Made by a program: the position numbers and the translations under genes
Assembly: GCF_910596095.1 (NCBI RefSeq)
Contig: NC_056553.1
Coordinates: forward strand, 2,487,291 to 2,551,290
DNA length: 64,000 bases
Source of the DNA: Thunnus maccoyii
Taxonomy: Eukaryota > Chordata > Actinopteri > Scombriformes > Scombridae
Reading direction: 5' to 3'
Shown: positions 11,101 to 23,100 of the stretch, piece by piece
Numbering within the stretch: the first letter of the stretch is position 1
Layout of the letters: the number at the start of each line of letters is the position of its first letter
The notes under the pieces: model-generated
Seen by the model: the letters and a program-made list of their open reading frames with translations, nothing else
Told to the model about the DNA's origin: nothing
Database searches by the model: none

Positions 11101-14100
11101 GAATGGATCTGATGAATTATAATGGATTTTTATCTACATGATTTAATCTTTATTCAGATTGAAGGAATGCAGTTTGTCAGAGATCAGCTGTGCATCTCTG
11201 GCCTCAGCTCTGAAGTCCAACCCCTCCCATCTGAGAGAGCTGGATCTGAGTAACACTGATGATGAGGAGCAGCTGAGATCAAATGTCCTGAAGGATTCGG
11301 GAGTGAAGCTGCTGTGTGATTTTCTGGAGAGTCCACACTGTAGACTGGAGACTTTGAGGTCAGAAATCATTTTTTTACTTCTGCGCTGAGATTAATATGA
11401 TGTGAAAGTTGTAGTGACACTAAACTGCAGATATAATTATGATGTTAAGTTGATTCACACTGAGCATTTTACTATAAATGTGTATTTTCTTCTTTAGGTG
11501 TTTAGACTATTAACTGTGTTAGAGCTGCAGATTTAAAAACTTAATAATAGCAATAAAATGCTGTACTGGCTAATTCATTAAGATGTTGTAGTAGCAGCAT
11601 GTTGTCATTAATATTAATGAGAGCTCTTTTTCACTATTCGATAAATTATACATTTAAAACCTGAATGGATCTAATGAACTGTAATGGATTTTTATCTATA
11701 TGATTTATTCTTTATTCAGATTGAGGACATGCAAGTTGTCAAAGATCAGCGGTGATTCTCTGGCCTCAGCCCTGAAGTCCAACCCCTCTTATCTGAGAGA
11801 GCTGGATCTGAGTGACAACAACCTGTTGGATTCAGGAGTGAAGCTGCTGTCTGATTTTCTGGAGAGTCCACACTGTAGACTGGAGAATCTGGGGTCAGAC
11901 ACCATTTTTTACTTCTGTTCTGAGATTAATATGATGTGAAAGGTTAGTTGTGTTTTGCTGCACAACATGAATGAGTATAGATGGAGTCCCTGGTGGAGCT
12001 GCACAGTTAGTTTTAGAGATGAAGTCACTACATCTTTATTGAAGTAGCAGCATGTTGTTATTAATATTAATGAGAGCTCTTTTTCACTGTTTGTGTTTGA
12101 CAGTTTTTAACCTGCATCCTGTTGGGTTCAGGTGTTTGGAGTTTCCATTTTCTCAACTTCTACATTCTAAACGTTCTTTGGCTACGAACAAGTTATGACA
12201 CATTGAATGAATTTCAAACAGAATAATCTGTTGCTAACACTACATGATTTCTTCTTTATTAAGATTGGAGGACTGCTGTTTGTCGGAGATCAGCTGTGCA
12301 TCTCTGGCCTCAGCTCTGAAGTCTAACCCCTACCATCTGAGAGAGCTGTATCTGACTTACAACAAACTGCAGGATTCAGGACTTAAGCTGCTGTGTGATT
12401 TTCTGGAGAGTCCACACTGTAGACTGAAGACTCTGAGGTCAGACACCCTTTTTTACTTCTGTGTTGAGATTGTTATGCTGTGAAAGTTGTGATGACACTG
12501 TGATTGCAGATATAGGATGATTTTTATGAGGTAAAATCCCCTTCAGAATTAGACATTCAAATATTCTTTTCAAATATTTAAATACCATTTCAATGTTTAA
12601 CTTTAAACCATACTTATACACTTTTAAAACATGTTTTCAAACATTCAAATCTTAGTTTAAATGTTAACAGTTTTGATGGGATTTGACCAAATAGATTTTC
12701 TGCTGATCCACACTGAGCATCTTGTTGAGCTTCATATTTAAAACATATTTAATGTAACATTAACATTACAACACTGACTGACTCACTCTTAACTTCCTAA
12801 ACATTTGATCTTCACCTTAAAGTTAACCTTTTATGTTAATTTAAATTTTTAAAAGAAATTCATGTTTGTTCTAAATCTTTATGATGAAATGTGATGTTTA
12901 GACTGACTGAAACATTAAAACTCAAGATAACATGATTTTTATGGCTTCATCATTCCATAAAACTGAGATATTATACATGTTTGGAGAATAAATATGTTCA
13001 CTTCTCCAAAATCCAGCCTGACATATTTGGTATCTTTGTAAACTTTTGGATGATGAGTAGAATCTGAAATAAATGTTGGTGTTTTTAACTTGTGTTTGGC
13101 TGCACAACATGAGTTTGTATAGATCACTGGTGGAGTCATTACGTCTTTATTGAAGCAGCAGCATGTTGTCATTTTTATTAATGAGAGCTCTTTATCACTG
13201 TTTGTGTTTGACAGTTTTTAACCTGCATCCTGTTGGGTTCAGGTGTTTGGAGAGAGAGAGAACAGATTATGAAACACTGAACGATTTCAAGCAGAATAAT
13301 CTGTTTCTAACACTACATGATTTAATCTTTATTTAGATTGAAGGAATGCAGTTTGTCAGAGATCAGCTGTGCATCTCTGGCCTCAGCTCTGAAGTCCAAC
13401 CCCTCCCATCTGAGAGAGCTGGATCTGAGCAAAAACAACCTGAAGGATTCAGGAGTGAAGCTGCTGTGTGATTTTTTGGAGCGTGCACAATGTAGACTGG
13501 AAACTCTGAGGTCAGATACCATTTTTTACTTCTGTGCTGAGATTAATATAATGTGAAAGTTGTGGTGACTCTAAACTGTAGACATAAGGATGATTATTAT
13601 GAGGTAAAATCCCCTTCAGATTTAGACATTCAAATGTTTTCAAATATTTAAATACTATTTAAATGTTTAATTTCAAACCATAGTTAACACTTTTAAAACA
13701 TGCTTTCAAACATTCAAATCTTAGTTTTAATGTTAACAATTTTGATGGAATTTGACCTCATAGATTTAATGCTTATCCACACTTGTTGAGCTTCATAATT
13801 AAAACATATTTAATATAACATTAAAAATCCTACACTGGCTGATTCACTCTTAACTTCTGTTGGGACGGGTAGGAGTGTGTTTGGTTATTAGTAATAATTC
13901 ATAATTATCATAGACAATTATTAATTATGAAATCAAAAGACTATTAATATCAATCAATTCGGGCACCAACTGTTGGATCTGTGAGGAGCACAGTTGATTA
14001 TTTGCAATAATGATCAATTATCAATGATAATTAATTAATTATAACAATTAATAGAATTTTTAATATGAATTAACAAATACGGGGTACCACCCGGAAACCG

Positions 14101-17100
14101 GGACCAATAACCAAACAAGGTAGTCTCATTTACGGAGTTCACCTAGAATGTTAATATCTGAGAGATATCAACATTCAAGGGTGAACAAAGAAGGGTTGAA
14201 TTCGGGCTCTGACTCCCTCAATCAGCCACTTTTAACAATGTTAGACACAATGATGACAAAAGAACTTCTCTTTAAAGACATAACAGCATTTATTAAACTT
14301 AGCAAGATTAACAAAGTTAACAAATGCTCTGATCAATAAACTACTGTTCTAAAATCTAATCTACCAAAGCAAAACACAAACAGCTATGTACAGGGTTGAA
14401 CACATACAGGGGAATGCGTGTGTGTGAGACAAGATGGTGATGTAGCCTGACGTGATGATGTCGTCAGTCTGCAACGTGGACGTGACTATGGGAGGAAGTC
14501 ACATCACGTGAGAAATGAATGGCGGAAGTATGGCAGTGTCTGGGTTAGACAATAGCAAGATGGCGTCGCAGAGTTGACTCAGTTGAAGAAGAGCGGGGCA
14601 GAGAAGTTCCACGTCTCCAGGAAGAAAATCCGTTTTTCCCATCTGCTGGGGAATTGAGAGCGCTGGTTGCAGCAGCGGTCTCTCTCGGATCCAGGGATGG
14701 TGTTCGGGTGAACACGGGCGAAGTCTCGTCTCGTCTGGTGAGGGGAAAGACTTCGGTGAGGGAAAAACGTGCACGGTGTTGCCTCTGTTAGTCAAGCTGA
14801 CTCACAGGGGGACTGAAGTTCCCCTTAGTTCAGTTCAACATGGAGTGCGTATTTTTCAGGGCATCGTCTGACTTTAAAGGGGTGGTGATGTCATGGCTGT
14901 CATCATGACACTCCGCTGTGCAGGAGCGTCTCTGCCAATGAGAGACTGTATGTTGACTGTTTCTTGTCGAGGTGTGAAATTTGTAAAGCATCACTGAAAA
15001 TGGAGTTTGCAATGGACTCTCATTGTCTGTGAGTAGCATTTTTGGCGCTGTTCCTTTCTCTCAGAGGGAACAAAGGAAAAGGCACCTCGTGGTCAGGCCT
15101 CAGCAGGTACATGTAGGCCTTCTCTGTGTGACCTTGTGGTTTGAGGCCCAACACTTCTTAAACATTTGATCTTCAACATGAATTTAACCTTTATGTTAAT
15201 TAAAATACAAGATTCACGATTCAATACTTCGTCACCTCAACATTGTAGCGGTCTCACATAGCCAGACCACATGGTCCCTTCATTTCTAAAGAACAGAGGG
15301 AGTCCATCAGAAGACTCAAACTCCCATGATGCCTCAGAAGTTTGCACTTCAGTGTGAACTCCGCCATGGACCCAGCTCTCAACTACCATTGGTTGAGTGT
15401 GGCCTGCAACTGATGGCGTCATCGTATCAATATAATATCTTTGTATATATAATGTATTGTATCCTCGCTGGTTCTGTGCAATGCTTCAGCTTGCTGTTAA
15501 AAGATAACTCTGTATTTGTGGTGAAAGCTGCAAGACTGATAGAGAGAAACCTCTTATCAGACAACAAAGGACAAAGGACAACATTTTTCTTATCTTGCCA
15601 TTTGACCACGGTAGTTAAGATTAACTCAGCTTTGTTCAGTACTCGAGTAATTACTAGTTTACAACCGGTTAATCTCCACTCCAAGACACGTAGTGTTTTC
15701 CTCCCGAAGAAATGGAAAGGCGACCAGCTTCCCTTTTTACACTTTTTCTTCTCTGACGTCAACACAGGGATGCCACATCTCTGCTTCTCTCCTCCACTGC
15801 ACATGCAGACCTGTGCAGAAACAGACCCGATCAGCTGATGAGCAGGACAACAGGACTGCAACTCCACCGCCACTGCACTCGCACAACACAGTTCAGCAAA
15901 AGAGAGATTAACACACAGACAAACAGACTTCTAGTCATTTCTCAGAACGACTCGCAAGTAAGGCTGATGTCTGAGCAGATTTAGCTTTCAGACTGTCAAG
16001 TCCATTTTATTTATATAGCACTAAATCATAAGAAAAGTTATATCATGAAACGTTTCATATAGAGCATGTCAAGACCATACTCTTTAATTTTCAGAAACCC
16101 AACATTCCCCCGTGAGCAAGCACTTGGCAATGGTGGCAAGAAAAAACTCCCCTTTAACAGGAAGAAACCTTGAACAGAACTGGGAGAGGGAGACACAGAA
16201 AGGCACAGCAACAGCAGTAACAACAGTAACAACTATAGTTATAATAAAAATGATGAATAATAATATCAATAATAATAATACACAGCAACAACAGTAATAA
16301 CAACAAGAACTATAGTAATAGTAAAAATATGACTAATAATAATGATAATAACAACAATAATAATGGTAGCAAGTGAAATGAAGATGGTTCCAAAGAAGAG
16401 GACCCTGATGGCTGAAGGCTCTGCCTCCCATTCTACTTTTAGAAACTCTAGGAACCACAAGTAAGCCTGCATATTGGGAGCACAGTGTTCTAGTGGGGTA
16501 ATAAGGTATCAGCTCTTTAAGATATGATGGTGTCACAAGGAGAGTGGAGCAGGTTTATCTTTTATTTTTATTTGTTTGTTTATTTAACAGGGACAGTGCA
16601 CATTAATAAACATTGCTGTAAAAGCTCCAGAGTTAGCCAAGAGGCTATTTTTCATCTGTAGTCCCTGGACAGAAGTTACAGAGTCACCCTAAAAACAGAA
16701 TATGAAAATGAGATTGAAATTACAAAGTTACTGAGGTCTTTTATGAGCATGCGGAATAATTAATAAAATTAAGAAAGAAGAACATATATAATATTAATAA
16801 AAAACATCATTCATGACATCCTTAAAACATGCAACACAGAGACTCATGATACAAGATATGCAAGACAATAAATACATGAAGATATTAATGTTAAGAGAAA
16901 AGTGGATTGAATAAGACCACATTGAGCTGCATTGTTAAACACTAACTAGAACATGCAAAGCAGAAGCACAGATACAAAAAGCATGCACAGTATGTAAAAT
17001 ACATAAATTTATCTGACACAATAAAAGCAAAACCACAATAAGACATGCATGCAGGTACATGAAGGCAGACTGGCAGTAGCAAGATAGCAAGATAGCGACA

Positions 17101-20100
17101 GGTGACAGTAGACAGCAAGGGAAATTCAGCACAGACAGACTGAGGACAGCAAGGTGCGACTAAGTCTTAGTGCTGACAGAGCTGAGTACTAATTAACCAT
17201 TTCTTTAAATGAGCTCTAGATGAACTATATGTGTCCAGTTCTCTAATAGTTGCTGGAATGGTGCAATCCCCTCTTGCTGAACCGCTTGTGAACCCATATG
17301 TAGTTGTTCTTATGTTGACAAACTGTCTGAGCGGAGGAGAGGTCAAACCATATAAAATCTTGTACATATGACAAACATCTACATATTTAATCAAGTTTTC
17401 CCAACTCAACAAGTTATATTTTTTTAATATTGGGCAATGATGAAAATACACCGGTTTCTTGTCAAGGATTTTAAGTGTTCGTTTATACAAAGACTCTATT
17501 GGTTTTAGAGTAGTGTTGCTAGCCTGCAACCAGTAAATGATATGGGAAATGACCATGGAATGCATGTACATCTTAGCCGCCTCTGTTGACATATAATCTC
17601 GAGTGAACCTGAAATTTGACCTGGTTACAGACCTTTTTCACCTAAGCTTTGAATGAAAGTTTGGAGTCAATCAAAACACCAAGGTACTTGTATTCAGATA
17701 CGACCTGTAGCCTCTCCCCTGATACAAAGGCATCCGGCTCTACACTAGAACTGTTTGTCATGGTGAAAAACATACATACTGTTTTAAACACATTTAGTTG
17801 CAACAGCATTGCTTTAACCATGCTGATACATGAGCCATGGAGTTTGTGAGTTCACTAGCAACTTGTGTCATGCTGCCACCATGTATATAAATTACTGTGT
17901 CATCAGCATACATCTGGAAGGTATGATACTGATAGGTCTGTAATTGCAGGTGGAAAAGGGATCTCCACATTTAAATATTGGGACAACAACAGCCAACTTC
18001 CAAACACTCGGAAACATTCCCTGAGAAATCGAGAGGTTAATAATTTTGGTAATAGGATTAGTTAGTGTTGTACTGAGCTCTTTGAGCATAACTGCATCCA
18101 TACCAAATATATCCTTTACTTTGGATGGCTTAAGAGATCTAATCATTCTGGCAACCTCTGATTCAGTGACACTCCTTATGCTGAAAGCCAGTTCCATTGT
18201 ATTGACTGGACAAACATTTGTGTATTCAGGTGAAAAACATTGTGCAATGGTAGCTACAGAATCAATAAAGTAGTGGTTAAGAGCTTCCGCTACTTCCCCA
18301 GGATTGTTTGTAAGCATTCCATTTACTTTAAGTTCAAGCAGTTTCCTTTCTTTATTGTGATGCCCTGTTAGTTTTTTTTTAACTGGTTCCAGATAATTTT
18401 AGAGTTACCTTTTGCCTTTTCTATTATGGTCGAGAAAAAATCTGCCTTTGCTTTTCTTAGTTTCTTTACCACCGTGTTGCTTAAACTTAGTGTTGTCTGT
18501 CATGACTCAACTTAATTTTTATTGCAGTTTTTAAGACAAGATCCCTTTCTTTCATTAGTTTTAAAATGTCTGCATTTATCCAAGGGACAGTGTTTTTGTT
18601 ATTTTTGCACCTAAATTTGCAGTTAAAATCTTTAATAATGCTCTCTAGTTTTTTTGAGAATATTTGACTGTCTTCTTCATTGTCTATGCCCAACAGTAGA
18701 TCATCCCTATCAATCTGTTGAACAGCACTTTTGAAGTTCTCCTGTTTGTTTTTGGGAATTCCAAAAGATTCATATTCCCTGGCATTAGGGCTAAACCGCT
18801 TATTGCTTAGTTTTCTGGCTACCAGTGTCAAATTGTGGTCAGTGAGACCAGTTACCATATTATAGGATTTTAAAATTCTCTCAGGTCTTTTACTAAATAT
18901 TAAATCAATTTGAGTACTGGTGGAATTAGTTATTCTTGTGGGCCCACTGATCAGTTGCATGAGGTCAAAGTTATCGGTTATCTGTTTGAGGTTCTTTCTA
19001 GAGGATTTGTCCTCCCAATTGATGTTAAAATCTCCCATAATAATTACTTCTTTGTTGAAATTACATTCCCTTAATAATTTCTTGAATTTCTCATAGAAAC
19101 TAGTATTGGAAGAGGGAGGACGGTAAATTACAATAAGAATAAACCACATCTGTGGTGACAAAATGATATTTAGTCCAATACATTCCAATTCCTTACAGTT
19201 TGACCAATGGATTTCATTACACTGAATACTATCTTTCACATAAATCATAACTCCTCTCTTTGAACCCACTCTATCTCTCCTGTAAATGTTAAAACCAGGG
19301 ACTTTTAATGCTGCTGATGGAGTGTTTTTGTGAAGCCAAGTCTCAGATAAACAAAGGAAGTCTAAATTAGAATCCAGTAAAAGATTATGGACTTGATCAC
19401 TTTTAGATTTAATACTTCTTATGTCCAAATGCCCACCCAAAAGACCCTTTGACTTAGCTTTAGGATCCCAAATGGTTTTTGACTGATTGACAGTCCGAAA
19501 AACATCCCACTTCCTGTTTTTTGAGATCGCCGGATTTACCAGTTTCCTGTTTACATTGTGCGTAGTATTTCCAAGTTCACGTGGATTACTTGAACCAAAG
19601 TCAACAATGGTTGGAATAAACTGTGGTTCAGCCAGTGCAGCCCAAATGCAAGAGACAGCAAGCAGATTTTATTGAAAATCCCAACAGAGCTGAGACACAG
19701 GAACAAGGCAGATTAAGCAGATGACTCAACAAAGACTGAACTTAAAACTGGAATTTAAATACACAGGGGCTGATTACAAACTGAACACAAGCAACTAAAA
19801 CAAGACACAGGTGAAACACATTTAGCAACAAAGGGGAAAACACAAGAAGTAAAGGTAACCAAACACATGACGAAGACATTTCAAAACAAAACAGGAACTA
19901 AACTAAAAGTCTGAACACAAACAAAGAAAGTCCTCATGGAATATGACAGAACCCCCCCTCAAGAGATGGATTGCAAACATTCCACAAAACTTGACAAGAG
20001 ACACAGGACAGATGGCCATCGGAAGACGGGGAGGAGGCCAAAACTGACAGTCCATTGGCGAGGTCAAAGCACAGGTGATCAGGAAGACAGCGCTTGGGCA

Positions 20101-23100
20101 GGAAACCACAGCACAGGAAACCAGGGAGCTCAGGCAGGTGGCATGGGGAACCAAGAAGGTTGCACTCGGGAAGGTAGTGCATGGATGGGTGGCCTGGGGG
20201 CTGAACTGGGGTGGAGCGAGACAATTTAGGTTGACAGCCCAGGGGACGGACAAAGGCAGAGCCAAAAGGTTCAGGGGGACAGCCAGGGGGCTGGACAGAG
20301 GCACAGCTAGGCAGCAAAGTCTAGAGGGTCTGGGATCTGTAGAAGGTCTAGGAGGTCTACAAGGTCTAGGAGGTAGTTGACTGTTGCGTTGGGCAGTGGA
20401 GATACAGTGAGCAGGGCCACTAGAAGTGTAGCTGACTCTGGAGGCAGGTCCACCAGGGATGCTGCAGTGTCTGAAGGCAGAGTCGCAAGGGATGCAGCAG
20501 ACACTGAAGGCAGAATCGAAAGGGATGTAGCAGACTCTGAAGGCGGAGTCGCAAGGGATGCAGCAGACTCAGAAGGCAGAGTTGAAGGGGATGCTGTAGA
20601 CTCTGAAGGCAGAGTTGCAGGGGATGCTGCAGACTCTGAAGGTTGAGCCACATGGGATGCTGCAGACTCTGAAGGTGGAGCAATGGGGATTCAGGAAGTG
20701 GAGAATTGGCCTCCTTGGGAAAGCTGGAATCAGCCAAACTTGGTAGCCAAAGTAAACAGCTAAACAGGAACCTAAGGACCAGGGACTCCATAACTTTGGA
20801 CAGGCAGGTACAGGAACTTGTTGCAACTCAGAAACAGTGAGCTGTTGCAGCTCAGAAACAGGGGGTTACTGCAGTTGCTGTAAACAACAGGGCCAAGAGA
20901 TTGTTGCAGCTCAACAGGGACAAGAGATTGGGGTGGCACAGGGTAATGGAGGAGTAGCCCTGGATAGGCATGGTAGCAGGGTGACCCAAGGAGAGGTTTC
21001 ATGGTTCAAGACCAGTGGGCTGCAGGCTCACAAAACCATAGCCTTAGAGACTGGAGAGAAGGCTGGTTGCGAGCAGTCTGGGGTGCAGGCTGAAGGATAG
21101 CAGGCCCAAAGCTAGCAGGCTGAGAAACAGGCTGGTGGCTAATATACCACAGGTTAGCTGGTTTGGAGGCTGGATGGCTACTGGGGAACACGGAGAATGG
21201 AGCCTGATGCTCCACAGACTCCCAGTGACCTGCCATCAACCTCATAGCCAGAGCAGGGTCCTCCTCATGGAAAAAACTTAGTTATGTGCTCACCGTCAGA
21301 GTCATTAGGATGGATCGAAGGCTGAAAAACAGGTAACAGGTCCAGATCCATGGCTGGTCAAGTCATTTTGTCACAGGGAGCTTAGAGCAGTTGGACCCAA
21401 ATGCAAGAGACAGCAGGCAGATGGCATCAAATGCAGAATATTTTTTGAAAAACTCAAAAGAAGCTGAGACACAGGAACAAGTCAGACTGAGCAGACGACT
21501 TGACAAAGATTGAACTGAAAACCTGTTTCGCTGGTTCTTTTGTGTGCTTCCTCTCTCCTACACACACGTGACTTCACCCACTTCACGTGGTTTGGATCTT
21601 GTGTGTAGCCTTCCTTTGTGCGTCCCCCCCTTTACACCTACATAAAGGGTCTCACCACTGCACATGGTTTGAGACGGCCATATTGTTACACACACATACA
21701 CAAACACACACACTGTATAAAATCACACCATTAACTAGGTTTTCAACTGCACTGATGTTTTGTTATACTTAAATAGCATTGGCTGTAATTTGTTGTTGAT
21801 GTAGAATGAATCCTGTTTATAGTATAACAAGTTCTCCTGGTGTTTTTGCCTGAATTTTGTGAAGTTACTCTCTGCAGCAGATAGTACTTCAAATTGCCTT
21901 CATTGTGTTATTTCATTAAAAGCATAACTTCAGCTATAACAATGTTATGAATGAATTTGGGTATTAATCGTGTAACTAGATTTCACCCTTTTATTTTGAA
22001 TCTTAATTATTAATTTGATATCAAAATTCAGGGTGAATTGTTTATTAGACTGAATCAGTGGTTTGATTGTCAGGTCCCGGTCTCCAGGTGGTGCCCTGTT
22101 TAATAAACTGATACTCTTTAATTAATTAAAGATGATTTAATTAATTAATGCTGACAACCAAATTTAATCTGAATAACACTGTGATCCCCTACAACATAAT
22201 TGATAGGACTTTGCTTCAGTGTGCTGACATTTGTGAAGGAACATTTTCTTATAAAGTTACATCATTTATTCTTTATTCAGATTGTTTAACTGCAGTTTGT
22301 CAGAGATCAGCTGTGCTTCTCTGGCCTCAGCTCTGAGGTCCAACCCCTCCCATCTGAGAGAGCTGGATCTGAGCGGATTCATCCTGCAGAAATCAGCAAT
22401 GAAGCTGCTGTTTGATCTTCAGGAGAGTCCAGACTGGAGACTGGAGACTCTGAGGTCAGTAGAAAGTTGGAATCAGTCCATGCTGGTTTCAGCAGTATTG
22501 TATTAAACACAGTTAGTATCAAAGCAAAGATCCAGTATTTCCTGGTGAACCTCCAACCTTCTCAGTGGCTGCCATCCTCAGTGAAGCTGTGAGAGGGCAA
22601 TGGTGACAAGCTTCAGGATTGGACAGAAAGACACAGAGAGATAGTACAATCAGCCAATCAGATCAGCCAGAATCTTGTTGTGATCATGTGTTTGAGTTGA
22701 TGTGAAGATGACTGTTGTGCTCATGTCTGCAGGAAATAAAGCTGGATTACAGCTGACAGCCTTACAAGATGTATAGAAACAGTGGTCTTCATTCATCAAA
22801 CTGTCATACCATCAAGTCTGATCTGAAAGCATTTGCTCTCTCATTTCAACACAAAAGAATTGATCAGTTCATCTTTGTCAGAGCTCTATGATCAGCCTGA
22901 CTGAAGCCTGCAAATCACCAGCTCTGATTTCACAGAACCATAATTACATTCAATAACCATGTGGTCTTTATAAGGGGTGTCATGATTTTGATTCTAAATT
23001 GAAAATTGATCGAAATGAGCATTCGATTTCGACTTTCAAAATCACAAGCAGGATTTGCAATTCTCCCGCTATATTTCTTTTCTTTCCACTCCCACCTACT

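Noticed and set aside
9915-13510. Evenly similar repeats that might suggest a CRISPR-like array
   Set aside because: They are LRR exons in a vertebrate NLR gene, with splice sites and spacing of hundreds of bases.
15326-15873. Overlapping 170- and 148-codon frames on opposite strands
   Set aside because: No recognisable domain, no splice or promoter context, and they lie in an intron full of insertions.
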